Source of the DNA: Phycicoccus sp. Soil802
Lineage (GTDB): Bacteria; Actinomycetota; Actinomycetes; Actinomycetales; Dermatophilaceae
Reading direction: 5' to 3'
Assembly: GCF_001429605.1 (NCBI RefSeq)
Contig: NZ_LMSS01000004.1
Coordinates: 372,001 to 436,000, forward strand
DNA: 64,000 bases
The first letter of the stretch is position 1, and each line of letters opens with the position of its first letter. Positions 40,936 to 50,351 of this stretch are shown here, one piece after another. Both the position numbers and the translations under genes were made by a program. The notes under the pieces were generated by a model. The model worked only from the letters and a program-made list of their open reading frames with translations, was not told the DNA's origin and did no database searches.

Positions 40936-43286
40936 CCCGGCGTCCGGTAGCCGGTGCCGCCGAGGACCTCACGCGTGACCTGGACCTGAGGCTGCTGGTC
41001 CCCGCGCTCGCGGCGTGGGCGGTCAGCGCCGGCACTCTCGCCCTGCACCCCGCAGTCCTGGTGGGACTCGCCGCCGCGTGCCTCGTCACGGCCGCGCTCG
41101 TGCTCCGATGGGCGCGGGTGTCCCTGCCGCTCGCGGCGATCGCCCTCGTCCTGGCTTCGACCGCCGGTCATGCGGCTGCGCGAGAGGCCGGGCCGGTGCG
41201 AGAGCTGGCCCGCGAGCACGCCATGGTCGAGCTCACCGGGGTGGTGGCCAAGGACCCCGTGGTCGTCGGCGGCCGGCGGTTGGACGGTGCCACCGTGCGC
41301 CTGGTCCTGCGGGTCGACGAGGTGAGCGGTCGGGGGAGGCGATCCAGCGTGGCGACTCCCGTGCTCGTCATGGGAGACGCCAGCTGGCAGCGAGTGCACT
41401 GGCACGAGCGGATCGCGGTCAAGGGCACCCTGCTCGAGTCCGAGCCGGGCGACGACGTCGTCGCGGTGTTGCGGCCCCGTGGTGAGCCGCGGTCGCTGTC
41501 CCGACCCGGTGCGGTCGCCAGGGTGGCGGAGCACCTGCGCGCGGGTCTGCGCGACGCAGCGGCACCCCTGCCGCCGGATGCCCGGGGCTTGCTCCCGGCC
41601 CTCGTGATCGGCGACACCAGCCACACCCCGCCCGACCTGACCGACGCCATGCTCGCCACCGGGATGACCCATCTGTCAGCCGTGTCGGGCAGCAACGTCG
41701 CGGTGATCCTGGCGTTCGCGCTGGGTGGGGCTTCTCTCGTCGGGGTGCGGCGTCGCTGGCGGCCCTGGGTCGCAGCGACGGCCCTCGCCGGCTTCGTCGT
41801 CCTCGCCCGACCGGAGCCGAGCGTCGTGCGAGCCGCCGCGATGGGCGCCATCGGCCTGATCGGGCTGAGCCGCTCGCGGCGAGCGGCCGGCCTGCCGGTC
41901 CTCTCCGCCGCGGTCGTCGTGCTGCTCGTGGTCGACCCGTGGCTGAGCCGGTCCTACGGCTTCGCGCTGTCCACCCTCGCCACGCTGGGTCTGCTGCTCT
42001 TCACCCGCACCTGGGGTGAGGCGATCGGTCGGCGACTGCCACGGCGGATCCGGTCATCGGGGCCGGCGATCGCGATTCCCGTTGCGGCACAGGCGATGTG
42101 TGCGCCCGTCGTCGTGCTCCTGCAGGGCTCGGTGTCGGTCGTGGGCATCCTGGCCAACCTGCTCGCCGCGCCCCTCGTGGCACCCGCCACCATCGCCGGT
42201 GTGGCCGCGGCGGCCATGGCGCCACTCTGGCCGTTCGGCGCCCGGCTGCTCTGCTGGGTCGGGGCCCTGCCCACGCTCGGCATCGCCAAGGTGGCCCGCA
42301 CCTGCGCGACCATCCCGGGCGGCACCCTGCCGTGGCCGGACGGTGCGGCCGGTGCGCTGCTGCTGACCGGGGTCACCCTTCTCCTGCTCCTCAGCGGCCG
42401 GTGGTGGGCGCACCGCGCCGGGGGCCACCCGGTGCTCGCCGCCGGCGTGATCGTCCTCGTCCTTGCCGGAGCGGCTCCCACCTCCGCCGTCACCTGGCCG
42501 CCGGAGGGCTGGCGTTTCGTGGCCTGCGACGTGGGGCAGGGCGATGCGTTGGTGCTGGCGACGACGCCGGGTCATGCCGTGCTGGTCGACGCCGGCCCCG
42601 ACCCGACGACGGTCAACGCCTGCCTGCGGCGGCTCCACGTTCGAGTGCTCGACTCGGTGGTGCTCAGTCACTTCCACGCCGACCACGTCGATGGCCTGCC
42701 GGGCGCCCTCGCCGGCCGCGAGGTGCGCGAGATCCTGGCCACTCCCGTCCGCGAACCCGCCTACCAGTGGTCGCAGGTGCAGGCCCTGGCCCGGTCCCGC
42801 GGCATACCCATCCGCGACGTCGTCGCCGGTGACCACCTGAGCTGGGCCGGGGTGACGGGCGACGCCTGGTGGCCCGCCCGGCGGATCGCCGCCGGCTCGG
42901 TGCCGAACAACGCGAGCGTCGTGCTGGCGGTGCACTCGGGCCCGGTCGACCTGCTGCTCCTCGGCGACGTCGAACGCGAGGCGGCCCACGCCCTGCTGCT
43001 CCAGCTGCGTCGTGACCCGGCGATGACGGCCGAGGCGGCCGGCTTCGACGTGGTCAAGGTGGCGCACCACGGCTCGGGGAACCTCGACGAGGGCCTGATG
43101 GCGGAGGTGCGCGCGCCGCTCGCGGTGGTCAGCGTCGGCAAGGACAACGACTACGGGCATCCCTCACCCAAGGCGCTGGAGGTGTTGCGCCGCAACGGGT
43201 ATGCCGTCCTGCGCACTGACCAGCGCGGCGACGTGGCCGTCGTCGCCGTCGATGACGACGTCGGAGTCACGTGGCGTCGCCGCTAG
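40932..43286 (+). CDS. comEC: ComEC/Rec2 DNA-uptake channel
   Basis: A 784-residue protein. An N-terminal membrane part and OB-like DUF4131 region (to about residue 210) precede the Competence domain (THLSAVSGSNVAVILAFALG and following helices, to about 500). A C-terminal metallo-beta-lactamase domain shows DVGQGDALVLATTPGHAVLV and SHFHADHVDG (HxHxDH). It imports single-stranded DNA, with the nuclease-like domain possibly degrading the other strand. GTG start overlapping comEA. The DNA polymerase delta gene (holA) that often follows in actinobacteria is absent. Confidence 0.95.
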   Translation: MTRRPVAGAAEDLTRDLDLRLLVPALAAWAVSAGTLALHPAVLVGLAAACLVTAALVLRWARVSLPLAAIALVLASTAGHAAAREAGPVRELAREHAMVELTGVVAKDPVVVGGRRLDGATVRLVLRVDEVSGRGRRSSVATPVLVMGDASWQRVHWHERIAVKGTLLESEPGDDVVAVLRPRGEPRSLSRPGAVARVAEHLRAGLRDAAAPLPPDARGLLPALVIGDTSHTPPDLTDAMLATGMTHLSAVSGSNVAVILAFALGGASLVGVRRRWRPWVAATALAGFVVLARPEPSVVRAAAMGAIGLIGLSRSRRAAGLPVLSAAVVVLLVVDPWLSRSYGFALSTLATLGLLLFTRTWGEAIGRRLPRRIRSSGPAIAIPVAAQAMCAPVVVLLQGSVSVVGILANLLAAPLVAPATIAGVAAAAMAPLWPFGARLLCWVGALPTLGIAKVARTCATIPGGTLPWPDGAAGALLLTGVTLLLLLSGRWWAHRAGGHPVLAAGVIVLVLAGAAPTSAVTWPPEGWRFVACDVGQGDALVLATTPGHAVLVDAGPDPTTVNACLRRLHVRVLDSVVLSHFHADHVDGLPGALAGREVREILATPVREPAYQWSQVQALARSRGIPIRDVVAGDHLSWAGVTGDAWWPARRIAAGSVPNNASVVLAVHSGPVDLLLLGDVEREAAHALLLQLRRDPAMTAEAAGFDVVKVAHHGSGNLDEGLMAEVRAPLAVVSVGKDNDYGHPSPKALEVLRRNGYAVLRTDQRGDVAVVAVDDDVGVTWRRR

Positions 43287-43302
43287 GCGAGAGGTGGCTC
43301 GG

Positions 43303-44232
43303 TCAGGTGCTGGCGAGGACGCGGGGCTTGGCCTTCGCGGCCTCGACGAGCGCGTCGATGGTGGCCTGGACGGCCGGCACGCGCTGGAGGTCAGCGGTGG
43401 TGACGACGCTGACGGACCGTCGCGATGCGGGGTTGATCGGCAGCGTGACGACGTCGTGGTGGTGGGCGGTCCGGAGGATGAGGTCGGGGATGAGGGCGAC
43501 GCCCAGGCCTTCGGCGACCAGGCCCAGCACGGCGACGTAGTCCTCGGTCTCGAACCCGACGTGGGGGGAGAAGCCGGCGTTCGCGCACATCTGCAGGAGG
43601 TGGCCCCGACACCGCGGACACCCGGCGATCCAGTTCTCCTGCGCCAGGGCGGACAGCTCGACCATGTCCGCGGTCGCGAGCGGGTGGGCGCGGGGGAGGG
43701 CGAGGCGCACCTCGTCGTCGAGCAGCTTGTGGGTGACGAACAGGTCCATGTCCTCCTCCCCGCGACCCACGTCGGTGCCCTCGTAGGCGAACGCGACGGC
43801 CAGGTCGCACTCGCCCGCCTTGAGCGCGGCGAGCGACTCCGGGGGCTCGGCCTCGGTGAAGGTGACCTGCACGTCGGGAAAACGCTGCTTGACCAGGGCC
43901 AGGGCTCGCGGGACGAGGGTGGCCGAGCTCGACGGGAACGCCATCAGCCGCACTCGTCCGGCGCGCAGGCCGGCGATCGCCGCGACCTCCTCCTCGGCGG
44001 CGTCCAGGGCGGACAGCACGGCGACGGCGTGCCGCGCCAGCACCTGTCCGGCCTCGGTGAGGCGGACGTTGCGACCGATCCGCTCGACGAGCACGGTGCC
44101 GGTGCGCTGCTCGAGCCGCCGGACCATCTGCGAGATCGCGGGCTGGGAGTAGCCCAGCGCGAGGGCGGCACCGGTGAAGCTGCCCTCGTCGGAGATGGCC
44201 TTCATGACACGGAGACCTGCGGCGTCGATCAT
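43303..44232 (-). CDS. LysR-family transcriptional regulator
   Basis: A 309-residue LTTR. N-terminal winged helix (GSFTGAALALGYSQPAISQM, residues 20-40) followed by the linker helix and a periplasmic-binding-like effector domain (from about 90). ATG 44232 is preferred to the TTG at 44238. The -10-like TATGCT (44244-44239) lies six bases before the ATG, so the mRNA may be leaderless. A perfect ATAAC-N5-GTTAT site overlaps this promoter and suggests autoregulation. Targets are unknown; the patatin gene lies divergent. Confidence 0.93.
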   Translation of the reverse strand: MIDAAGLRVMKAISDEGSFTGAALALGYSQPAISQMVRRLEQRTGTVLVERIGRNVRLTEAGQVLARHAVAVLSALDAAEEEVAAIAGLRAGRVRLMAFPSSSATLVPRALALVKQRFPDVQVTFTEAEPPESLAALKAGECDLAVAFAYEGTDVGRGEEDMDLFVTHKLLDDEVRLALPRAHPLATADMVELSALAQENWIAGCPRCRGHLLQMCANAGFSPHVGFETEDYVAVLGLVAEGLGVALIPDLILRTAHHHDVVTLPINPASRRSVSVVTTADLQRVPAVQATIDALVEAAKAKPRVLAST

Positions 44233-44241
44233 GGACAAAGC

Positions 44242-44256
44242 ATAACTGCTCGTTAT
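44242..44256. promoter_or_regulatory. LysR-type operator ATAAC-N5-GTTAT
   Basis: Perfect 5-bp A/T-rich arms around TGCTC, overlapping the -10 of the LysR gene and 115 bases upstream of the patatin start. Size and T-N11-A spacing fit an LTTR recognition site. Confidence 0.6.
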
Positions 44257-44370
44257 CCAGATGGTTAGTTGTTGAGTGCGTCGTGATGGATCCGGCCTCG
44301 ACCCGGGCGGTCAGGCGCCCGCTCCGCCGACGGGCAGGTGTCACCCGCCTCTGCTTTCATCGGGAGCACG

Positions 44371-45663
44371 ATGAAGCCCGAGCCGACCTCCACCACCCAC
44401 GCCACCGAGGGCGACACCCTCGGCCCCGACGACCTTGCGGCTGACGACCTTGCCCCTGACGACCACGGGCACCACGCCCCGGCGACGAGTCGGCACGGGA
44501 CCGCCCTGTGCCTCTCCGGTGGGGGCTACCGGGCCGCCCTGTTCCACCTCGGAGCCCTGCGACGGCTCAACGAGCTCGGCGTGCTGGCCCGGCTCGCGAC
44601 CGTGAGCGGGGTCTCCGGAGGGTCCATCGTGGCCAACCTCCTGGCCGACCCCAGGCTCGAGTTCCCCCTGGGCGGCGGGGTCGTGGGTGGGTTCGAGGAC
44701 TTCGTCGCCGAGCCGCTGGCCCAGCTGACCTCGCGCAACATCCGCACGCCGGCCCTGCTGGCCAAGGTCAGGCCGTGGAACTGGACGGCCCGCGACGCCG
44801 CCATCCGGGCGCTGGCCGATGAGCTGGCCGACGCAGTGACCTGGTGGTCGACGCCGTTGCGCGACAACGCCGGCGCGGGTCCGGCGGTGGTCACCTGCGC
44901 GACCGAGATCGGCTACGGCGTCGACTGGGTCTTCGAGGACGCGACCGCCCACCGTCCCCACGGGCGGGTCGGCGACTACCGCCTCGGGTATGCCGCGCCG
45001 CCGGCCGACCTGCGGCTGGCCGACGTCGTGGCGGCGTCCTGCGCCTTCCCCCCGTTCTTCGCCCCGATGGTCCTCGACGGGGTGGCCATGCACCTCACCG
45101 GCGGGAAGAAGGGCCTCGAGTCCGACGACGAGCGCGCCGCGATCCTGCGCCGCGTCCGGCTCACCGACGGCGGCGTCTACGACAACCTGGGCCTCGAGCC
45201 GGTCTGGAAGCGCCACGCCACCGTCCTGGTCAGCGACGGGGGTGGGGTGTTCCGAGCCCGCACCGAACGCACGGTCGTCGGCCGCACGCTGCGCATCCTC
45301 GGGATCGCCACCAACGGCGGCCAGTCGGTCCGCAGCCGCTGGCTCCACGCCGGCTACGCCCGTGGTGCGCTGCACGGCACGTCGTGGGCGCTCGACACCG
45401 TCGTCGACGGGTCCTACCCGCGCGGGACGACCGAGCTGGTCAACGCGGTCCGCACCGACCTCGACGTCTTCAGCAGCCAGGAGCAACACGTCCTGGAGCG
45501 CCACGGCTACCTCATCGCCGACGCCCAGGTCAGGGCACACTGCCCAGAGCTGGTCACCGAAGAAGCCCCGGCGGTCCCGCCCCACGACGACGTCGCCGAC
45601 CCCGCGGTGGCGTCGGCCGCGCTCGTCGACTCGGCCAAGCGCCGGCTGCTCGGTCGGTCCTGA
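44371..45663 (+). CDS. Patatin-like phospholipase
   Basis: A 430-residue protein of the patatin fold. Oxyanion loop LCLSGGGYRAALFHLGAL, nucleophile Ser in VSGVSGGSIVANLL (GxSxG), and catalytic Asp in RVRLTDGGVYDNLGLE (DGG). An acidic, His-containing leader of about 45 residues precedes the domain. ATG 44371 is preferred because GGGAG lies five bases upstream. Enzymes of this kind hydrolyse acyl lipids; the target is unknown. Confidence 0.93.
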   Translation: MKPEPTSTTHATEGDTLGPDDLAADDLAPDDHGHHAPATSRHGTALCLSGGGYRAALFHLGALRRLNELGVLARLATVSGVSGGSIVANLLADPRLEFPLGGGVVGGFEDFVAEPLAQLTSRNIRTPALLAKVRPWNWTARDAAIRALADELADAVTWWSTPLRDNAGAGPAVVTCATEIGYGVDWVFEDATAHRPHGRVGDYRLGYAAPPADLRLADVVAASCAFPPFFAPMVLDGVAMHLTGGKKGLESDDERAAILRRVRLTDGGVYDNLGLEPVWKRHATVLVSDGGGVFRARTERTVVGRTLRILGIATNGGQSVRSRWLHAGYARGALHGTSWALDTVVDGSYPRGTTELVNAVRTDLDVFSSQEQHVLERHGYLIADAQVRAHCPELVTEEAPAVPPHDDVADPAVASAALVDSAKRRLLGRS

Positions 45664-45694
45664 CCTCCGCGACAGCTCGACGTACCCTTTCCCC

Positions 45695-46537
45695 GTGACC
45701 ACGACCGCCGCCGCGAGCACCCAGCTGGACGCCGTCGCGGCGCTCCTCGAGCGCGGCGACGTGCTCGTCCTCACCGGTGCGGGCATCTCCACTGACTCGG
45801 GCATCCCCGACTACCGGGGCCCGGACGGCACCCGTCGGGTCACGCCCATGCAGTACGCCGAGTTCCTCGGGTCGTCGCAGGCGCGCCAGCGCTACTGGGC
45901 CCGCAGCTACGTCGGGTGGCAGCGGTTCAACCTGGCCAGGCCGAACTCCGGGCACGAGGCGGTGGCCCGCCTCCAGCGCTGCGGGCTGGTCGGACCCGTC
46001 ATCACCCAGAACGTCGACGGGCTCCACCAGCAGGCCGGTGCCACCGACGTCGAGGAGCTGCACGGCTCCCTCGCCCGGGTGGTCTGCCTGACCTGCGGCG
46101 ACCGCTCCTCCCGGTGGGACCTCGACGACCGGATGCGCGAAGCCAACCCGACTTTCACGGTGACCAGCGACGAGATCAGGCCGGACGGCGACATCGTCCT
46201 CAACGAGCTCGATGTCGACGCGTTCCGCACCCCGCTGTGCCTCGTCTGCGGTCACGACACCCTCAAGCCGGATGTCGTGTTCTTCGGGGAGTCGGTGCCG
46301 AAACCGTTGGTGGAGAAGTGTTTCCGGCACACCGAGGAGGCCAGTGCCCTCGTCGTGCTGGGATCGAGCCTCAAGGTCATGAGCGGCTACCGCTTCGTGC
46401 GCCGAGCCGCTGCGCTCGACATCCCCGTCGCGATCATCACCCGCGGGCCCACGAGGGGTGACGAGCAGGCCTCGGTGCAGGTCGACGCGCCCCTTGGCCC
46501 GACCCTCGCCGCCCTGCTCGACCGCGTGGCCGCCTAG
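45695..46537 (+). CDS. SIR2-family NAD-dependent protein deacetylase
   Basis: A 280-residue sirtuin. NAD-binding LTGAGISTDSGIPDYRG, ITQNVDGLHQQAG, catalytic His in ELHGSLARVVCL, and a four-Cys zinc site (VCLTCGD and PLCLVCGHD). It removes acyl groups from lysines using NAD. GTG 45695 is preceded at six bases by TACCCT, so the mRNA may be leaderless. The zinc-ribbon insert is longer than in short bacterial sirtuins. Confidence 0.95.
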   Translation: MTTTAAASTQLDAVAALLERGDVLVLTGAGISTDSGIPDYRGPDGTRRVTPMQYAEFLGSSQARQRYWARSYVGWQRFNLARPNSGHEAVARLQRCGLVGPVITQNVDGLHQQAGATDVEELHGSLARVVCLTCGDRSSRWDLDDRMREANPTFTVTSDEIRPDGDIVLNELDVDAFRTPLCLVCGHDTLKPDVVFFGESVPKPLVEKCFRHTEEASALVVLGSSLKVMSGYRFVRRAAALDIPVAIITRGPTRGDEQASVQVDAPLGPTLAALLDRVAA

Positions 46538-46540
46538 CCC

Positions 46541-46630
46541 GAGCGACCGTCCCGGCCCTGGCCCAGCCCATGCCGGGCCCAGCCCATGCCCGGCTCAGGC
46601 CCGCCCGGGCTCAGCCCGGCCCGGCCCGGA
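46541..46630. repeat. GC-only low-complexity tract with CCCAGCCCATGCC repeats
   Basis: Imperfect repetition of CCCAGCCCATGCCCGG-like units between the sirtuin stop and the end of the convergent lipase gene. It may fold into a terminator-like structure. Confidence 0.5.
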
Positions 46631-47536
46631 TCAGCCCAGGCCCATGGCCTTGGCCACCGACGGCCAGATCGCCGCCGCCCACTCCCGATGCCCGAGCACG
46701 GAGGGGTGACCGAGGTCGTTGCCCAGCTCCTCCAGCCGTTCGGCGTGGTGGCGGGCCAGGGCGCCGCCGTCGGTGTGGCACTGGGGAATCCCCGCACAGG
46801 CCCGGCCGAGCTCCGCCTCGTACGCCTCCATGATCGACGTCAGCCGCTTCACCTCGGCGGTGTTGATCTTCTTGTTGGCGGAGAACATCGCGCACGGCTC
46901 GTGCCCCACGAGGTCCACCGGCGTGGTGGGGAGGGTGGCCATCGCCTTGGCGTAGTCGGCCGGGCGACCTGCTCCGGTCGCCAGCACGACCGTCACCTTG
47001 GGGGAGGCCTCCACGATGGACTGGACGGCAGACCGGACCTGGGCCCGGAACTCCGGGAGGTGTGCGGAATCGGTTCCGTCGCACCGGATGTCGTTGTCCA
47101 TGATCATGATCAGTGCCAGCGAAGGTGTCGGGACGATCGCCAGCGCGGACGGCACCTGGAACTCCAGCCCGTCGGCCTTCTCCCCGTTGCGCGACACGTT
47201 GGCCACCAGGCCCCGCGTCTTGGGACGGACCGCGACCAGCCGCTCGTAGACGCTGTTGACCTCGGGGTTGGTGCCCGTGGCCCACGAGTTGTCGACGACG
47301 TTCTCACCGGGGTGTTCGGGATCGGACTGGAAGCCGGTCATCCCCGAGTGGCCCAGGGCGATGACCCCCTCGGGGTGGTCCGCGTCCACGCCGGAAGGGG
47401 CGCCGGTCGCCGAGGTGGTGGTCGTCGTCACCGAGTGATCGACACTCGCCCCTGACGGAGTGGCCCCACCGCTGCACGAGCAGAGCGCGAGGGCTGCCGC
47501 CACCGCCGCCGCTGAGGATGACGATCGCAGGTGCAT
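46631..47536 (-). CDS. SGNH-hydrolase-like lipoprotein
   Basis: A 301-residue exported protein. A signal peptide ends at a Cys-containing lipobox-like ALALCSCSGG (the -2 Cys is unusual). Block I reads IALGHSGMTGF with GHS replacing GDS; MDNDIRCDG is the putative Asn block; HPSVLGHREWAAAIW carries the C-terminal His. AGGAGG lies six bases before ATG 47536. An exported esterase or lipase-like enzyme is likely; the replaced Asp in GDS makes activity less certain. Confidence 0.78.
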   Translation of the reverse strand: MHLRSSSSAAAVAAALALCSCSGGATPSGASVDHSVTTTTTSATGAPSGVDADHPEGVIALGHSGMTGFQSDPEHPGENVVDNSWATGTNPEVNSVYERLVAVRPKTRGLVANVSRNGEKADGLEFQVPSALAIVPTPSLALIMIMDNDIRCDGTDSAHLPEFRAQVRSAVQSIVEASPKVTVVLATGAGRPADYAKAMATLPTTPVDLVGHEPCAMFSANKKINTAEVKRLTSIMEAYEAELGRACAGIPQCHTDGGALARHHAERLEELGNDLGHPSVLGHREWAAAIWPSVAKAMGLG

Positions 47537-47656
47537 GGATCCCTCCTCGAGGACGACCCTGCGTTCCACGGTAGGACCGTGTCACGCGGCAGCCCTCCCG
47601 CACCTGGCGTAGATCTGCGCCGTGTGACCTCCCCGCCGCTGACTGGTGGGCGGCGG

Positions 47657-48319
47657 TCAGGCCGGCCGTCGGGCGACCAGCACCACGTCGATCGCGTCGC
47701 CGTGCTCGGTCGGGCGCAGGTACTCCTCGCAGCGCTCGATGGCCAGGTCGCCCGCGGCCGCGCGCAGCTGCTCGGGGGAGTGCAGGAGGGCGGGGTCGGA
47801 CGGGCCGCCGACGCCCTCGGTGAGGTTGCGCAGGCCGTGCCCGACCACGACCAGCGCACCACCGGGCGCCAGCCAGCTGCGGGTGCGCGACACGACGTCG
47901 GAGGGCAGGTGCAGGTAGGAGACCAGCACCAGGTCGTAGAGGACGTGCGGTGCAGGGTGCCACGAGCGGGCGTCCGCGACGACCCAGTCGATCCGGTGGC
48001 CCAGGCGCGACGCCTCCTTCTCGCCCTTGGCCAGCCCGACCGACGAGAAGTCGACAGCCGTCACCCGCCAGCCGAGCGAGGCGAGCCACACGGAGTGGCG
48101 ACCCTCGCCGGCCCCGAGGTCGAGCGCCCGACCCGGCCGCCACCCGCCCACGATCCGCTCGACCTCGGCGTTGGGGGTCGCGCTCCAGACGTGCTCGTGC
48201 GCGGCATACCGCTCGTCCCAGAGCGCCTGACGGGTGGTGGGAGTGCCGCGGTCGGGGTCGGGCAGGTCCCCTCCACCGGTCGAGCCGTGCCTGTCGGAGT
48301 GCTGGTGCCCGTCGCTCAT
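47657..48319 (-). CDS. SAM-dependent methyltransferase (TehB-like)
   Basis: A 220-residue class I methyltransferase. Motif I ALDLGAGEGRHSVWLASLG, then VTAVDFSSVGLAKGEKEA, DLVLVSYLHL and APGGALVVVGHG. The HHxH-rich N-terminal tail is short. Similar proteins are annotated as tellurite-resistance or thiopurine methyltransferase-like; substrate unknown. ATG 48319 is only 18 bases from the divergent GNAT start. Confidence 0.9.
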   Translation of the reverse strand: MSDGHQHSDRHGSTGGGDLPDPDRGTPTTRQALWDERYAAHEHVWSATPNAEVERIVGGWRPGRALDLGAGEGRHSVWLASLGWRVTAVDFSSVGLAKGEKEASRLGHRIDWVVADARSWHPAPHVLYDLVLVSYLHLPSDVVSRTRSWLAPGGALVVVGHGLRNLTEGVGGPSDPALLHSPEQLRAAAGDLAIERCEEYLRPTEHGDAIDVVLVARRPA

Positions 48320-48337
48320 CCCCCTAGCATCGCCGAT
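48320..48337. promoter_or_regulatory. Overlapping divergent -10 elements
   Basis: In the 18 bases between divergent starts, TAGCAT (48325-48330) reads as a -10 for the rightward gene, seven bases before its ATG, and GATGCT (48331-48326, minus strand) as a -10 for the leftward gene, six bases before its ATG. Both mRNAs would be leaderless. Confidence 0.45.
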
Positions 48338-48871
48338 ATGAGCAGCATCGTCCCCGCGGGAGACCCGGCGATCGTGGTCCGCGACGCCACCCCGGCCGAC
48401 CTGCCGGCGATGGCGGCGGTCTACGACGACCAGGTGCGCACCTCGCTGGCGACCTTCGACACCGAGCCGCGCGGCGCGGCATACCTGGGCGAGAAGCTCG
48501 CCGCCGCCGACGAGGGCAACGTGGTCCTGGTCGCCTGCACGCCGCAGGACGAGCTCCTCGGCTACGCCTTCTCCGGACCGTTCCGTCCGCGCCCCGCCTA
48601 CGCGGGCACCAAGGAGGTCTCGGTCTACCTCGCCGAGACCGCGCGCGGTCGCGGTCTCGGCCGCACCCTGTATGCCGCGTTGCTGGCGCGGCTCGACGCC
48701 GCACCGGGCGTGCACACCCAGGTGGCCGTGGTCGCCCTCCCCAACGACGCGAGCGTGGCGTTGCACCTGGCGGCCGGCTTCGAACGGGTGGGGGTCCTGC
48801 GGGAGGTGGGGCACAAGTTCGGTCGTTACGTCGACACCGCGTGGTACCAACGGATGAGCCCGACGGATTAG
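48338..48871 (+). CDS. GNAT N-acetyltransferase (phosphinothricin-type)
   Basis: A 177-residue acetyltransferase. VVRDATPADLPAMAAVYDDQV is the start typical of Pat-like enzymes; the acetyl-CoA loop is YLAETARGRGLGRTLYAALL; NDASVALHLAAGFERVGVL and HKFGRYVDTAWYQR follow. Such enzymes acetylate amino groups of small molecules, including phosphinothricin-like compounds. ATG 48338 appears leaderless. Confidence 0.92.
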   Translation: MSSIVPAGDPAIVVRDATPADLPAMAAVYDDQVRTSLATFDTEPRGAAYLGEKLAAADEGNVVLVACTPQDELLGYAFSGPFRPRPAYAGTKEVSVYLAETARGRGLGRTLYAALLARLDAAPGVHTQVAVVALPNDASVALHLAAGFERVGVLREVGHKFGRYVDTAWYQRMSPTD

Positions 48872-48943
48872 GGCTGGCGTGTCGCGCCCGCGCGCGGCAC
48901 TCTCGGAAGCGAACCCGTAGTTGCAGGCTGTGGAGGTTTCGAG

Positions 48944-49357
48944 ATGGGCGCCATCGGAGCTGGGCCGTTCGAGAACGACGACGCACTAGACTTCCTCGAC
49001 GAGCTCGAGGAGTCGGAGCAGGACGTGCGCCGCCGCAAGGTGGAGACCGCCCTCGCCCGGGTGGTCCGCGCGTCCGGCTACATCGAGGCGCCCACCATGT
49101 CGGAGGCCGTGGCGGCGGCGGCGGTGGTGGCAGCGTGCGACGACTTCGAGGCCGTGATCGGGGAGCGGAACGTGCCGCGCTGGATCGACGAGGACCCGAT
49201 CGAGGTCGACGAGCGGCTCGAGGAGCTCGCGACGCAGGCCCTGCACCGCGCGCTGAAGTCCGACGACAACGAGCTCTGGGAGCTGTGGGCCGACGGCGAC
49301 GGTGGCGAGCGGTTCGCGACCAAGGTCACTCACCTGCTCGACGCGCTGGGCGACTGA
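48944..49357 (+). CDS. DUF4259 family protein
   Basis: A 137-residue acidic protein matching DUF4259: MGAIGAGPFENDDALDFLDE at the start, APTMSEAVAAAAVVAA in the middle and LATQALHRALKSDDNELWEL near the end. Function unknown. GGAGG lies eight bases before the ATG. It converges on lexA across a double hairpin. Confidence 0.88.
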   Translation: MGAIGAGPFENDDALDFLDELEESEQDVRRRKVETALARVVRASGYIEAPTMSEAVAAAAVVAACDDFEAVIGERNVPRWIDEDPIEVDERLEELATQALHRALKSDDNELWELWADGDGGERFATKVTHLLDALGD

Positions 49358-49376
49358 CCGCCCCTCCTACGCACAA

Positions 49377-49428
49377 CGGCAGTTGCGTCGCCTAGCCGGC
49401 AACTGCCGGGTTGACGACGCAACTGCCG
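49377..49428. terminator. Bidirectional hairpin between DUF4259 gene and lexA
   Basis: 14-bp stem CGGCAGTTGCGTCG (49377-49390) with 49415-49428. A third copy of the right-arm core, GCAACTGCCG (49399-49408), sits in the loop and is itself part of a small CCGGCA/TGCCGG palindrome, so two alternative folds exist. It serves both convergent genes. Confidence 0.75.
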
Positions 49429-49453
49429 TAGGGCGCGCGCCTGAGGGTCGAGG

Positions 49454-50179
49454 TCAGATGCGGCGCAGCACCGCGGTGACCTTGCCGAGGATGGTGGCGT
49501 GGTCTCCGTCGATGGGGTCGAACGCGGCGTTGTGCGGCATCAGCCACACCTTGCCGTCCTTGCGCTTGAAGGTCTTGACCGTGGCCTCGTTGTCGAGCAT
49601 CGCGGCCACGATGTCGCCGTTGTCGGCGCTGGGCTGCTGCCGCACGACGACCCAGTCGCCGTCGCAGATCGCGGCCTCGATCATCGAGTCACCGACGACC
49701 TGGAGCAGGAAGAGCTGGCCCTCGCCCACGATCTGGCGGGGGAGCGGGAAGACGTCCTCGACGGTCTCCTCGGCCAGGATCGGCACCCCGGCGGCGATCC
49801 GACCGAGCACCGGGACGTAGGTCGCCTCGGGCCGCTGGTCGTTGACCCCGGTCTCGTCGTAGGTGGCGGTCTCGTCCTCGATGCTGGCGCCGCCGCGGTA
49901 GCCGCGCATGTCGGCGGGCGAGTCGGGCGAGACCACCTCGATGGCGCGCGGCCGGTTGGGGTCGCGACGCAGGAAGCCCTTGCGCTCGAGCGTCGAGAGC
50001 TGGTGGGCCACCGAGCTGGGGGAGGTGAGCCCCACGGCCTCGCCGATCTCGCGCAGGCTCGGCGGGTAGCCACGCCGGTCGACCGAGTTGCGGATCACCT
50101 CGAGCACCCGCCGCTGCCGGACGGTGAGCCCGTCGCCGCGATCGCGGTCGGGCAGTTCCTTGACGTTGTCGTCGCTCAT
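49454..50179 (-). CDS. lexA: LexA repressor
   Basis: A 241-residue SOS repressor. The N-terminal wHTH ([20 protein letters not shown]) binds SOS boxes; the self-cleavage site is Ala-Gly in RIAAGVPI; catalytic Ser is in [11 protein letters not shown] and Lys in [11 protein letters not shown]. It is divergent from a LysM gene across a cluster of SOS-box-like sites, as in Mycobacterium (lexA/Rv2719c). Confidence 0.98.
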   Translation of the reverse strand: MSDDNVKELPDRDRGDGLTVRQRRVLEVIRNSVDRRGYPPSLREIGEAVGLTSPSSVAHQLSTLERKGFLRRDPNRPRAIEVVSPDSPADMRGYRGGASIEDETATYDETGVNDQRPEATYVPVLGRIAAGVPILAEETVEDVFPLPRQIVGEGQLFLLQVVGDSMIEAAICDGDWVVVRQQPSADNGDIVAAMLDNEATVKTFKRKDGKVWLMPHNAAFDPIDGDHATILGKVTAVLRRI

Positions 50180-50351
50180 GCCGCTTCCTCACTTGAGCAG
50201 TTCCGGGTGCTGGTGCTTGTCCACGTGCTGGTGCAGGTCAGGTGTCGTGCGCCGGGCGTCCAGAGGTGATCTGTGACAGGTGCGCCTGCTGTTCAGGAAG
50301 CGTTGTCAGTGGCCTCTGATGTGCTTGGGGCATGAACACAGCGTATGGCCT

